NCBI GenBank assembly: GCA_025617745.1
Contig: CM046861.1
Coordinates: 16,713,563 to 16,777,562, forward strand
Direction: 5' to 3'
DNA length: 64,000 nt
Source: Heliocidaris erythrogramma
Lineage: Eukaryota > Echinodermata > Echinoidea > Camarodonta > Echinometridae
Below, piece after piece: positions 23,888-34,943 of this stretch. Positions within the stretch are counted from its first letter, which is position 1; the number at the start of each line of letters is the position of its first letter. The notes beneath the pieces are model-generated. The model was not told where the DNA came from. It did not search any database and was given only the letters and a program-made list of their open reading frames with translations. The position numbers and the translations under genes were made by a program.

Positions 23888-24190
23888 GTGACCGCGATTC
23901 CGAGTTGGAAGACTTTTTTAAGCCATGCAGATACGAACTCTGATTTATCAGATGATTTATCAGATCCCGAAGGCAAAGAAGCTGGAGTGGCAAGGGGAAT
24001 TCGACCATATTATATGTTTGAGCCCCTCGCAGAATACGCGCCGGAGCCTGGTGTAGGGGCCGTGGGTGAAGTAACTCCAGGGAGATCCAACGCGTTGGAG
24101 CTCCCTGGAGTTACGGGTGTAGTAGACCGAAAATTCTGGAAAAAAAAGATTGGAACACTTGACTCCAAGTCTAATCGTTGCAATAGCTGA
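23888..24190 (+). CDS. Short ORF with an IRPYYMFEP motif (uncertain remnant)
   Basis: One hundred codons with an acidic start (SDLSDDLSDPEGKE), then GIRPYYMFEPLAEYAPEPG, then a Gly/Val-rich part encoded over a DNA palindrome (CTCCAGGGAG ... CTCCCTGGAG). I recall IxPYxFEP near the start of transposon-associated proteins with a P2X7-like C-terminal domain, but that domain is not seen here. The next feature is a THAP pseudogene on the other strand. The ORF may be a remnant or chance. No function is claimed. Confidence 0.25.
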   Translation: MTAIPSWKTFLSHADTNSDLSDDLSDPEGKEAGVARGIRPYYMFEPLAEYAPEPGVGAVGEVTPGRSNALELPGVTGVVDRKFWKKKIGTLDSKSNRCNS

Positions 24191-24199
24191 ATCTTTTAG

Positions 24200-24455
24200 C
24201 TAGCTTATCCTTTTCTTCATACCAAATTCGGAATACAGGCCAGGATCCTCAAAATCATCTTCGGCAAAGTGATCACTGGAGATTGTACTCCACTCACTTG
24301 GCCGGCCCTTACCACTCTGCCCGCGTGAGCTTTTTACCTTTGCGACCCACAATTTCCGTAGATTTTCAGCTTTAGGAAAAAGATGTAGGCTTACATCCCC
24401 TTACATCATCTTTAGGGGTCTTGCTACAGCCCGCAACTATACACCGATTCGGCAT
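24200..24455 (-). pseudogene. THAP zinc-finger domain, frameshifted
   Basis: THAP domains are C2CH DNA-binding zinc fingers found in transposases of the P-element group and in host regulators. The minus strand starts ATG then PNRCIVAGCSKTPKDDV (first two Cys). After a frame change it continues LHLFPKAENLRKLWVAKVK (the usual FPK-LR-W pattern) and GRPSEWSTISSDHFAEDDFE. The frame change is explained by a 10-bp tandem duplication (GATGTAAGGG type, plus-strand 24390-24408). The third zinc ligand is Ser instead of Cys (ISSDHF rather than ICSDHF). A stop follows KKRIS. No partner domain is visible downstream, so this is an isolated broken THAP exon. Confidence 0.8.
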
Positions 24456-25639
24456 TATTGATCAAACTGTGTCCCAAAATCAACGTTATTGTGACTTTGT
24501 GAGGAATTAAACACGAAAATATGCAATGCAAATGGTCGATGCGGTGAATATCATGCTCGCGGCGGGCACCGTACCAGGCTGGGCCTGCCAGGCCTGCGGG
24601 CATGCACGGTATACAGATGGGTGGAATATTTTCCTTTACTTTTCGTGCGTCACAGATCACGTGATCACGATGTCGCTTCGATGGTTTTGTAGGGGCGAGG
24701 CTTATGACTGTGTAAATCAGCAAAAATGTACTTTTCAAATGATTATGAAATACGACTGAATGCATAAAAAAGTGCATGTGTGATAGATATTTTTTGGCTC
24801 CTGATGACTCTTTCCTACGAAAAATGGGCAATTAATTTTCTATTTTAGTAACCCTTTAAGATTCCACTTAAAAATACAAAACCTGCTATACTCAACATGT
24901 ACTTTTAAAGAATGATGTATAACTTTTTATTTCAATAGAACAGTAGGGAAATAAGATTAAAACAAAATTACGTCTGACCTCTAGACTTGTTCAAATGAAG
25001 ACAGTGCATTCACTTTTATGTGGCATTGTCAGCTGATTATTAGAATTTTTTTATTTCGGTCATAATAAAACATCATTTTAAAGACACATTGCCGGTAATT
25101 CATTCCTTTAACAGAATACTCAATTAACACAACGTGTCAACGAAAGCGGCGCTACCCCTCATAACATCTTGTCTCATAAAATTCAAAGAAATAAATATGT
25201 CACAATGAGCATGATGAGAGATCTCGTAAATTATGATAAGAACCAACGAAAACCTAATTTTATTTACAAAAGTGACATTATGAGATATATATCTGCAAAT
25301 AAGTATCGCATCTCTCCTGTTAACCTCTATTGTTACATTATTGTTTTGTGAGTTGACAATTATTGTATATAACGTTGATAGTATAGTGAATTACTCCTCA
25401 ATGCTCTTGTAATCATGCTGGTATTATAAATCATAAAAAGAGCATGGTACTTGTCCATTATCATATTAGTATTTCAAACTGTACACTTACACAAACACAT
25501 CGTTTAATGTAACCATTGCTGTGATGGGGAGAGAGATTCTAATTAAGCTAATAGTTAGTGCAGACCACATACATTTTCAGTAGTTTTCATTATTATTAAA
25601 ATGTGCGCCACAGGATTTTATTTGACCCAAAACGAGGTA
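24456..25639. other. Intergenic stretch without a supported gene
   Basis: Open frames here look like shadows on GC-richer DNA around 24560-24620. The remainder is AT-rich with no family signature. Confidence 0.4.
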
Positions 25640-26815
25640 TTCAAGTTTCAATTTAAAAAAAAGTGCAGGATTTGACAGTATCACAAATCACATTTTAAAA
25701 GAAATAATAGGAGAAATTGTATCACCTTTAACACATATTTTGAATTTATCGATAACAAAAGGTATCGTTCCGCAAAAGACGAAAATCGCTAAGGTTAATT
25801 GTACCAATCTTAAAAAAAGGAAACACACAAGATCTTGGTAATTATCGCCCTATATCCCTTTTGAAATCCCTCTATAATGTACTCAAAAAACTAATTTAAA
25901 TTTAACAATGAAATTTCTTTTTGATTTTCAATATTCTCTCTGATAATCAATTTGGCTTTAGACGGAAACATTCCACAACACATGCATTACTTACAGACTT
26001 ATGTTTTTAGATAAAAATGCTCATGCCATTGACAATATGTCACATTGCAACCCCAAATTCTCCTTCAAATTGTAAATGATGAACTGAAACTGGTCCCAGT
26101 CTGGATAAATGCTAACAAACTATCTTTGAATGTCATTCAGTAATTGTATGAAATCCCTACTAGGGAACATATTAATTGACACTACAAATCTAAGCCAAGT
26201 GGATTCCACACAATGTCTTGGTATCTACATTGACAGTGTCTTGTCATGGAAAGTACACATCAATTATTTATGTAAATTATTGTCCAGAAATACAGGCATC
26301 TTAAATAAACTCAAACCCGAGTTCCCTCCCAAAATTTTGTTATCCTTGTATACCACTCTTATTTTACCATATCTCAATTACGGAATTCTTGCCTGGGGGA
26401 ATGGAACCAAAACTTAACTTGAAAAGATACCCACCATTAAAGAACAGGCCATAAGAAATACTGATAATGCTGGATTTCTCTCTCATACTAGCCAATTGTT
26501 TTTTAAGAATAAGCTCTTCCGAATTTCAGATATTTATCTGTACAACTTAGGGATATTCATGTATCACTTATATATTAATGAATTACCTGCGATCGTTACT
26601 GCACTGTTTGTAAAAACCAACGCTATCCACCCATACCCCACACGTCAAAGTAACTCTTTCCATTTGCCACGAACTCGAACAATATTTGCAACAAAATAAA
26701 ATGTTACATTTTCAGGTCCAAAGTATTGGAATGAACTCCCAACTGAAATCACTGAATCCACCTCATTTTTTTATATAAACGGAAACTGAAAGTGAAACTA
26801 CTTCTAAATGGTAAT
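25640..26815 (+). pseudogene. LINE reverse transcriptase remnant with deleted core
   Basis: A plus-strand fragment of the same LINE group. It holds HILKEIIGEIVSPLTHIL, NYRPISLLKS and DNQFGFRRKHSTTHALL, then jumps to VWINANKLSLNV, so roughly 130 residues including the catalytic YADD box are missing. It continues with TQCLGIYIDSVLSWKVHI, ILNKLKPEFPPKILLSLYTT, LPYLNYGILAWGN, HPYPTRQSNSFHLPRTRT and GPKYWNELPTEI. Several stops and frame changes are present. Inactive. Confidence 0.88.
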
Positions 26816-27915
26816 GCCATACATGCAGAAGCCGACATGTAGTGCTGTCACAAGAATCTTTTTAATAGGCCATTTTCCATTTTCGTATCACACTTACAGT
26901 TTATTATGATTGTATGCCTTTTCTCCGAATGGCAGGGGACGGGCCAGTTCATTCACTTGCAGCGAGTTGCTGTGCCTCAGTAGCCATTGGTTTTTGCTAG
27001 ATTTGATAGAAATAATGGTTTTCCTGACGTATCACCAGTGTGCTTGTGCGTATGTGGGTCTGTTTAGCAGTATGTCCGAGGACATTTTCGGACAGAGAAC
27101 AAAAAAAAAATCATGACAAAAATGGTCCTCGGAAGCCGGACAATAGTCCTCGAACGTCGAACAATGAATTTGTGCTTTATTCCGTCGACTGTCCGAGGAC
27201 AAGGAACAATAGAGGAACAATACCTGTCCTCGGAAGTAAAGCCATGTAGAGCTGTGTGTGTGGGTGTACCAAAAGGGGTATACTTGTGTGACTAATTGGA
27301 CAGTCAAACACAATAGATTCCTTTATTCCGTCAGGCTTGTGTGGCTTTTCTTGCTGCTTGTGTGGCTATTTGAACAATAGAGAGAACAAAGGGAAAGACA
27401 CACAAGTATACCGGGGTGAGTATGGGTGTGTGTGTGTGTGTGTGTGTAACGTGCGTTCTGACTTCTGGGGTGCAGTATAGCTCGTTACGGGCGAGTGTGG
27501 TGGCCCGTCGCTGGGTGCTCGGAGATGGCTTTTTTTCGGCATATTGATAAAATGTTTTATTCATTTATCATGTTTATACCGAAATGCTGACAATATAATG
27601 CCGTGACATTGGTGGATACGTGGTTGCTGTTTTATCCGTCTTTTTATGTAGCACGTTGCATTAAGCCATCGGTAAATATTGAGAAAAATGCTAAATCATG
27701 TCAGCACTTCGGTATGCTTCCGAATTTGCCACGGCGTACAGGAAATGCTTATTTATTCTAATAATGTGAATTGTTTTCTCTGACAATATATTTCATTTTC
27801 GTTTTTACCATCTATCTTGCTTTTACCATTTTTAATGTACTGTTTGTACCATTTATACTGTAAAAGCACTGTAAATGTGAAATATAAAACATTAAACTGA
27901 AGCTGAAACTGAAAC
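26816..27915 (+). other. LINE 3' untranslated region with self-complementary stretch
   Basis: Ends in a TGAAGCTGAAACTGAAAC tail at about 27895-27915, typical of a retrotransposon 3' end. It includes repeated GTCCGAGGAC-like palindromic words (27070-27235), an inverted pair GGTATACTTGTGTG/CACACAAGTATACC (27277-27413) and a (TG)n run near 27428. No gene is supported. Confidence 0.5.
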
Positions 27916-28145
27916 ATTTGAATGATACACCTTGTTGAATATAATTACATGTACATACATGTATCAACAGTGTGATTATTGTAGGTCTGTTTGTTTACTT
28001 ATGAGCATATACACAAAAGGATGAGAGAACAGAGAGCGGAGGGCATCGGGGGACCATCAAATTGCATTATAATTACGGTAAAAAATGTCGCATTTACTAA
28101 CCACGCAACTATCAATAAAATACTTTCATGGGGTGTTGCAAGAAA

Positions 28146-28270
28146 GTTGCAATCAATTGCAAATCCCCCATTTGCAATCGATTGCAAATATGATACATGT
28201 ATTTTAAATGGAACTTGCAATCAATTGCAAGACTTGCTACTGATTTGGGGGATTTGCAATTGATTGCAAC
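28146..28270. repeat. Compact inverted repeat rich in TTGCAAT
   Basis: A perfect 24-bp inverted pair bounds it (left arm begins GTTGCAATCAATTGCAAATC). The centre repeats TTGCAATCGATTGCAA-type words. Probably a very short inverted-repeat element; related words occur at 61339-61490. Confidence 0.6.
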
Positions 28271-28367
28271 TCCCTAAGTCCTACAATTTCTTCATACATG
28301 TCTTCATATTTTCGCAATGATTCTAATCTAATACTATACAGAATCGATCTATTAGTCTATCTGTTCG

Positions 28368-28760
28368 GCTACAGCCCACGAGACCGACAGCTCACTAGAC
28401 CAACAATGTCGGTCCCGTGGGCTTTTTAGCTACTTTTCAGAGGGTATTATACCGACGGCCCACGAGGGCAACATATTTCTATCTTCCCTTCTGTATTTCT
28501 TTGTTTTGTCGGTCTCATGGGATTTCCGTCTCGTGGGCCATCGGTTTTGTGGACCTTTTAGAGCTTTCTTCTTTTCTATATTTTCTTATGTAATTCTTTT
28601 TTTTTTGTCGTTCTCGTAGGCTATCGGTCTAGAAAACGTTTTGTAAATGTCGGTCTCGATGGCTGTCGGTCTAGTGGGCTGACGGATTTGTGGACTGTCG
28701 GTCTAGTGAACCTTTCGTAAACGTCGGTCTCGTGGGCTCTCGATCTCGTGGGATGACGCC
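28368..28760. repeat. Degenerate GGTCTCGTGGGCT repeat tract
   Basis: Many variants of GTCGGTCTCGTGGGCT and TCGGTCTAGTGG occur in both orientations, some separated by T-rich spacers. The right end runs into the last codons of receptor 1. Confidence 0.7.
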
Positions 28761-29809
28761 TGTCTTTTCGTCCAATGCAATTTTCTGAGGCACTGACGGA
28801 CAACTATCACCCAAAGTCGCCGTGCTTCAGAGTTTGTCAGAAGATAAATGATTGGCTGTATCCATGTGTAGCTTGCCGAAATCGTTTCAAAGATATTCAT
28901 CAAAATGGGGTGCAGTGGTGTCAGAAAGCAGATTATGTAAGGTGTCCAGATAATACAGAAAGTGGTCGTCAGAAGAAAAATTGTAGGAAATCCTTTTCTG
29001 CCTCTTCTGCGTGGTTGATCACGGTTTATGTCGTCGGCATGCAGGACATCAATGTGGACATTTGCTGGCTGTTCACCTTGACCACGATCTTCAAATCCAG
29101 AATTGCCTGTCGCACGATCGACGTTAACACGGCAAGTGTTTTCATGATGTTCTGACGCATTTCTTAATTGACGCACGATGAGTAGTAATCTGATGTTCAA
29201 TATTGATGTAATGACCACTGTTACACATATAGGAAATATGTAAAATATTGTGAGTATTATTGAAGGCCACTCAGCTCTCACACTGATATCTTGATCTATG
29301 CAACGATCCCTGAAGCGTTTTATGAAGGGTGAATCTGGAATTGGCAGATATATGCAACAGATGACCATTATCGACAGAAAGGTGGATATTAGTGTGAAGT
29401 AAAATCGTGTTCTTGTAACAATCGTATAATATCGTAGTGGTCTTGAGACGAGGAGATAAAGATTAACACATATCCCACACAGGCAAGTCATCAAACACAT
29501 GAAGGATACAAAATATACGAAGGCAAATACCATACTTAGGATAGTACAAGACTCTTTAGTGTTTCCAACAGAAAACCACAAAATGAGCCATGTGTTCCAA
29601 CTGACACCACAAACCATATCCGAAACAGCAAGAATCTGGAAGAGAACTCGCATATATTCTTGGAGATCCTTTTGCCATCTGATAACAACCAAGACGATCG
29701 AATTCAAAATCACGCAAAGCAAAGTTATCAAAATTTTATAACTGTCAAGCTCTAAATTGCTGCTAACATCGGTAATGTTATCCGTGCTCAAATTGTCTAT
29801 AGTAGCCAT
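28703..29809 (-). CDS. Intronless rhodopsin-class GPCR 1, divergent (sea urchin expansion type)
   Basis: A 368-residue seven-helix receptor in one exon; it would sit in the plasma membrane. Seen: N-glycosylation sites at N6 and N11; TM1 26-43 with Asn36 (ILNSIVL); TM2 with LAVSD, Asp64; Cys88 and Cys170 as the extracellular disulfide pair; TM3 ending CVNLYLLVSRPLRYY; a long basic third cytoplasmic loop (about 215-272) with PRRRGRKGF; TM6 FCIIWTPY (Trp288, Pro290); TM7 WIQPIIYLL. The DRY motif is replaced by NLY (116-118) and NPxxY by QPIIY (318-322), so the usual activation switch residues are missing. The last 15 or so residues (IESPRDRRLRKVH) come from a DNA repeat. Its paralog lies at 46124-47179 on the same strand. 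Ligand unknown; large intronless clusters in sea urchins are thought to be chemosensory. Confidence 0.88.
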   Translation of the reverse strand: MATIDNLSTDNITDVSSNLELDSYKILITLLCVILNSIVLVVIRWQKDLQEYMRVLFQILAVSDMVCGVSWNTWLILWFSVGNTKESCTILSMVFAFVYFVSFMCLMTCLCGICVNLYLLVSRPLRYYTIVTRTRFYFTLISTFLSIMVICCIYLPIPDSPFIKRFRDRCIDQDISVRAEWPSIILTIFYIFPICVTVVITSILNIRLLLIVRQLRNASEHHENTCRVNVDRATGNSGFEDRGQGEQPANVHIDVLHADDINRDQPRRRGRKGFPTIFLLTTTFCIIWTPYIICFLTPLHPILMNIFETISASYTWIQPIIYLLTNSEARRLWVIVVRQCLRKLHWTKRQASSHEIESPRDRRLRKVH

Positions 29810-30075
29810 TCCACAGGAATCACGCAGTAAGTTTTATTCTTCTGTTAGTTGCGTTCGGTCGAAAGAAGTTCATATCGTATGGAAGGACATTATCGAAGAG
29901 TAATAAGTAATAGTCTACAATAGTGAAAATGAACGTATTTCCAAGTGGTCCCTGTGCATAATTGAACATAAACAGTTACTGATAGAATCATCCGAGAAAC
30001 ACAGATTACGACTCCGCATAATGGCAATGATGAAAACAAATGTATTCACTGTTGGTAGCAGGAAATAGGTACAAG
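29810..30075 (-). promoter_or_regulatory. Upstream flank of receptor 1, shared with receptor 2
   Basis: Just upstream of the start, and again at 30015-30070, the sequence matches the flank of receptor 2 (AATGGCAATGATGAAAACAA against ATTGCAATGATCAAAATGAA, then GTATTC and GGTAGCAG). The duplication therefore included the 5' flank and probably the promoter. No core promoter motif can be assigned. Confidence 0.45.
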
Positions 30076-32435
30076 TACAACTCGCCGAAGTGAAACTTTC
30101 CCTATCAGAACTTGAGATCGTCAGTTTTATTACTGATATAATTTGCTGCCGATATAATTATGTATATAACTTTGCACTATCTATAGGTCAAGAACGGAAT
30201 GGTTGGATAGGTGATTATCAGTATATTCCAGGTAACTCAATTTATCACGAGGGCGCCACACCCTACAAGAAATATTGCTATCTAGTGGTGTCATATATCC
30301 AAAGAATTATATTTCCAGTGTGTACTGGATTATGTAATTCTGCATTCTGTAATATGTTTTGTGTACGTTTTTCATTCCATATTAAATTGTCTTTGTAAGA
30401 AATAGCCCAAGACTTACGTGTATTTCTCTTCATAATTTTCATGAATAAACGTGATGCTTAAAATAAACAACTTCATATGATTAAAAGGCCATTGATCATT
30501 TTTTAGTGATCAGTAAATTTTTGAGAGAAACGAGTGGACATTACAAGAAAATAATAATTAAGGGATAAACAAATTGAAATTAGAACCGCTCAAAACCGGT
30601 TCAGGTGACATCCATGTGATCGCGACCTGGTAAGGACAGGGAGTCCCAGCGATATAATTATGTTGTAGATATATATATATTTGATATATTGTATCCTTCA
30701 TTATTACTCAAATTTATTTATACTTTATTTCAATCAATATAGATATTCTTTATATACAATATTGTTGATTTATATGAATTTATTTGTATTTATCTACAAT
30801 TCTGTCGTTGCTTCTGATATTTTCCGATATATTTTTACACTACTAGAAAGTGAAAACCATCTACTTCAAAATATACAACATGAATGTTGATTTGGAAGGG
30901 ATATGGAGGTATAATTTAAAAATGAAAACGACAAAGAAAACATAAGTTTTAAAACGGAACATGTTTCGGACTCATACTCCATCATCAGCCTGATTATTTT
31001 ACAACAGATACAGTGCTATATATACTTTCAGATTACATACTAAATAACATGAACAGTTAACAATATAAGGTGTGTCAAAATGTACTTAATGAGGTGAGGG
31101 ACCTGTCTGGTCAAGGACCTGGGTGAACAATACATACAGTTAAAGAGAAAGCAATATTTGGTAATTGTACACCTGTTGGTTGAGTTCGGAGGTATGATTT
31201 AAAAAAAAAAGGAGTGGGGGGGGGGGGCTGGCCTGTGTTACCACCCCCGATTATATTTTAGGTGTTTTTTTTTTTCAAGGTCATAATGCAGAAAATTTAA
31301 TTAGATTAAAAGTACATGCAATTTCTTCTCGATTTAGAGGGTTCAGTAGGTAACTTTCCTTTATAATGCAATTTTGCCACACTCATTTTTATAGGTTTTC
31401 CCGTTCAATTTCACAATTTGTTCAATCTATTTCACATTTCGAGCATTCGAATTCACAAACGATATGATCGCCATGGTACATGTAAATTCAGTTTCGTTTT
31501 TGCTCCTTCAATTCGTGATATGTGCAACGAATTTTTCAAATGGATCGTCAAGATTCCTATAAAGAGCAAACGCTTTAAGGAAAGAGCAATCAATTTCACT
31601 TTGATTCGTCCAAATTTACTATTCGTGCAACAAATTCTTCAAATGGTGCATTCTCATCTGAAGAAAGAGCAAACGATTTAACCAGTGAGCATCGAAAGTC
31701 ATTTATACGCGTGCAAATTAACTTTCTTCTTAAAATTCTTCATTCAAATTTGACTTACAAGCAAAAGTTTGAAATCGAAGCATTCAATTTCTCCTGCAAC
31801 CGGCTTCTGTTACTCTTCGGTCATTCAATTTCATCAAAAGGCTGGCAAGTTTTAAATAAGTGCATTCGATTTAATGTGTATTGTAAGTTTTTGGAAAACC
31901 TTTAAAAAATGGGAGCTAGGAAGCCCTCGGTCATTCTGCATGAGTACCACGTTTACCTCCTATCCGCTTCACATTGAAAAAAATGGCCGATTATCACCCA
32001 GTTCGCTACAGGAAAAATTCAAACGAGGATAGGAGAAGGCTTATTGAGGCATACATACATACATCCATACCCTTCTATGAAAAGAAATACATTCCACAAC
32101 GTTAAAAATCAATACTGAAGAAAACGTAGAAATCAATCATTCTGTCATTACATAAAATGTGAAAGTTTTTTTTTTTTATAGAATTTGATATATATATGTC
32201 ATGAGTCAAAAATAAATCCCATTCATAAATATATGAAGAGAGATTAAAATGTATGGCATATAAATCTTAATAAAAAGCAAGTCTATTTCTTAAATAGAGG
32301 CAAAAAGACAAATGTATACAAAGACAAAGAGGCACACGCATGCACATCATTAAAAACCATGAAATCCGTGGAAGTTGATCAACGAATATCTGATTTTAAA
32401 ATGAATTCCTTAAAATGAAAGTGAATGCCCAAACA
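30076..32435. other. Intergenic stretch with minor repeats
   Basis: A minus-strand GGCTGATGATGGAGTATGAG then TCCGAAACATG block (30955-31000) resembles the tail found after some Penelope-like or other retroelement ORFs. A (TA)n run lies at 30670 and a G run at 31215. Around 31500-31690 an imperfect direct repeat of roughly 115 bp contains CAAATTCTTCAAATGG and AAGAGCAAACG. No host gene is supported. Confidence 0.4.
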
Positions 32436-32439
32436 GGCT

Positions 32440-32657
32440 AAATGAATGATTCCCGTAATCCGATTGGACATATTAACTGACCAATAAGAAAGTGCGTTTA
32501 TGGGGGCAGAAAACTTAGACGGGGTTAAGAAACTACTGTATATTCTTATACTAATCATTCGTTATAGCTGTTTATTCTCCAACCGCTGTTTTTACTTATC
32601 GCTGCAAACAAGCAGTAATCAGAAAAGGCGACTAAAAAGACTAAACTCTTTATCGAG
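32440..32657 (+). promoter_or_regulatory. Proximal upstream region of homeobox copy 3
   Basis: Shares TTCCCGTAATCC, GATTGGACATATTAACTGAC, CAATAAGAAAGTGCG (CCAAT) and the CGCTGCAAACAAGCA leader with copy 1 and the orphan region. The distal part with Otx- and Sox-type sites is not seen to the left. Confidence 0.55.
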
Positions 32658-33170
32658 ATGGGAGATTCCACCATGATCACTCAAGTTTCATCGAGTTCCT
32701 ACCAAACGCCCTCATCGTCGGCGTTTCACCATCTTCAGTTAGTTTCAGCTACGGATTCTGGAAACGGCGTTCAACGAAAACCAGTATCCTGATTTTAGTC
32801 TAGTAATTTCACGAAAATGACCTCACACAAATTGCAACAGAAAATATTTCAACTGTTCTAGTTTCACGAATATGACATCTATAAAATACAAAAAGTCCTA
32901 AGGAATCCGAGTAGTGGAAAGTATTGAAAAATACCGAAATCTGTTTTAATCATTTTCCATTTCTAGAGCATTATAAGTAAGCAAAAACGGTGTCAACTAT
33001 ACGCATAGATTGTTCAACTCACTTTCAGTTGGACACACCCTGATACACATCCTTTTGTTGTGTGGTTGTCCATTGCAACAAAGCAGCATTATACGGTATT
33101 ATGTTGAACTTGAACGGAGTTGACCGAACTATTATGTTTGTATATCCATGATTTTGAGCAACCCGCAGCA

Positions 33171-33190
33171 GTGCCGTATATATACGGCAC
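33171..33190. repeat. Perfect 20-bp palindrome
   Basis: GTGCCGTATATATACGGCAC is fully self-complementary and is followed by another TATACGGCACTG copy. It adjoins the element at 33219. Confidence 0.7.
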
Positions 33191-33218
33191 TGTATCTATA
33201 TACGGCACTGACCCGCAG

Positions 33219-33407
33219 TAGAGTACCTTTATATAGAGAGTAGCGACATGGACGTCTGACTTTTCTGGACACAAAATGGCGTTTGAATTCTTTCTATTGA
33301 GAACACCCAGGTGCTCATCGGAATTGAAAAGAAATGTTGCATAACAGTGGAAACAAAATGGCGTTCAAATCATGAGTTGTCGCTACTCTCTTTATATAGG
33401 TACTCTA
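33219..33407. mobile_element. 189-bp inverted-repeat element with 8-bp target duplication (hAT-like)
   Basis: Ends read TAGAGTACCTTTATATAGAG and its inverted partner, extending to AGTAGCGACA. ACCCGCAG lies directly on both sides (33211-33218 and 33408-33415). Eight-base duplications are typical of hAT (also P and Merlin) transposons. Non-coding, inside the foreign DNA in homeobox copy 3. Confidence 0.85.
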
Positions 33408-33479
33408 ACCCGCAGCTTACAAGGACGCCCTCTGATTAAAGCAAATAATTATATGTTGTCATGTAACATAAGATGGAAA

Positions 33480-33612
33480 TAAAGACATTGGATAAGTGCA
33501 AAGAAGAGAGAAAGAGACAACTGATAAAAGAAAGAGAGGGAAAGAGAGAGAGAGAAAGAGAGGAAGAAATGGAGAGAGAGAGAAAGAGAGAGAGAGAATG
33601 GGGAAACAAGAG
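33480..33612. repeat. GA-rich low-complexity tract
   Basis: Imperfect (GA)n, GAGAGAGAAAGAG. The open frames across it on both strands are compositional. Confidence 0.8.
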
Positions 33613-34104
33613 GGGAAGAGTTAGATGGAATATATCAGTTTGTAGTATGAGGCTGCATGATGACCAAACATAAAACTTCATTTCAATAAAGGTAAAAACT
33701 ATTTATCATCGTTGCTAATAACCTCTTCTCCTTTTTTGCAAAATGGCATTTTCCTGATGAACAAAAACAAAATGATATATTATGCGGCAAGGAACACATA
33801 AAGAGGTTCATGCCGTATTTTTCATAAAATGAGTACACTATAAATATCACTACGAGAGAACTGCTAGCTTCAAGTCTGCACCTTGGCGAAGACAGAATAA
33901 ATATCAATAAATACAATCGTTCTACTTAGCAAATTAACATACTTACAAATTATCAAACAACGAATAATACAACGATTTAGACTGATGAAAAACTGACTGT
34001 CGTTTCTTTCTATGCCTTTATAATGACTTCAAGTTTCTATTAAAAAAATACTTCTCTTTATGACATAGGCATTTGGAAAAATTCCTTTCATTCTCTTTAC
34101 AAGA

Positions 34105-34609
34105 AAAATAATAATGATGATGATGATGATGCACAGCACTTGTATAGCCCCATATATCTGTTAAAAAAACATTCAAAGGGGCTTACTCCATAAAAAAGTT
34201 ACTTGTCACACACTTGCTGAAATAGGTAAGTTTTGAGGCCTGATTTAAAACAATCAAGTCCAGTAATGTTTTGGAGATCATGCGGAAGCGAATTCCAGAG
34301 CCGTGGAGCCACTGATGAGAATGCACGGTCCCCAAACGTCTTGAGTCTAGTCCTTGGAACCTGGACGGTAATTCCTGGAGTCCGTAAGCCAGGGCGGCGG
34401 TGACGTTCTTCGATGAGGGAAGTGATGTACTTTGGCGCCATATTGTGTATAGCCTTGAAGGTTAGCAGCAAAATCTTGAATTGAATTCTTGACCGTATCG
34501 GAAACCAGTGGAGCTCAGTCAGGATAGGTGTGATGTGGTCATATTTTCTGCGCCCGGTGAGAAATAATGGAAGAAGAAGAAAAAAGAAGTAAAAGCTGTC
34601 GCGTTGCAT
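34105..34609 (-). pseudogene. LINE 3' end: C-terminal RT region of a CR1/L2-like element
   Basis: The minus strand encodes HITPILTELHWFPIRSRI, QFKILLLTFKAIHNMAPKYI, VPRTRLKTFGDRAFSS and APRLWNSLPHDL, ending FQQVCDK and stop. This is the C-terminal tail typical of CR1/L2-type LINEs and differs from the other LINE group here. A 3' untranslated region with CTTTGAATG follows and ends in (ATC)n (plus-strand GAT repeats at 34113-34131). It is 5'-truncated and sits in the intron of homeobox copy 3. Confidence 0.85.
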
Positions 34610-34913
34610 TCAGAGAACGACAATAAAATTTCGATATCGATTGTAGTTCGAACATTTAACTAAGATCTCTTCTCTTCTTTCCTTTTGTTTTTATGGTAGG
34701 TCTGGTTTCACCAAGAAGCACGTCGATCATCGTCGCTTTCAACCATCCCAAGTTATCGACTTGTCTGTCACATCAGACTCAACGATGACATCATCAGGTC
34801 GGCACCACTTGTACAGTGACATCATCCAGCTCCAGCACAGGACACAACGTGACTCTACAAATGGCGCCACCAGTCGATCGAGGCTTTCTCTCTCGTAGCA
34901 GCCTCTCTCCCAG

Positions 34914-34943
34914 AGAACTCCTAAAGACGTCTTTAGGAGTTCT
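34914..34943. repeat. Perfect 30-bp palindrome inserted in homeobox copy 3
   Basis: AGAACTCCTAAAGAC is followed directly by its reverse complement, with no loop. It is absent from the same place in copies 1 and 2, where the GCTCTCC region is continuous. Confidence 0.85.

Noticed and set aside
24424..24831. 135-codon minus frame upstream of the THAP remnant
   Set aside because: It overlaps the THAP start in another frame and has no domain signature.
28775..29155. 126-codon plus frame over receptor 1
   Set aside because: Antisense shadow of the receptor coding region.
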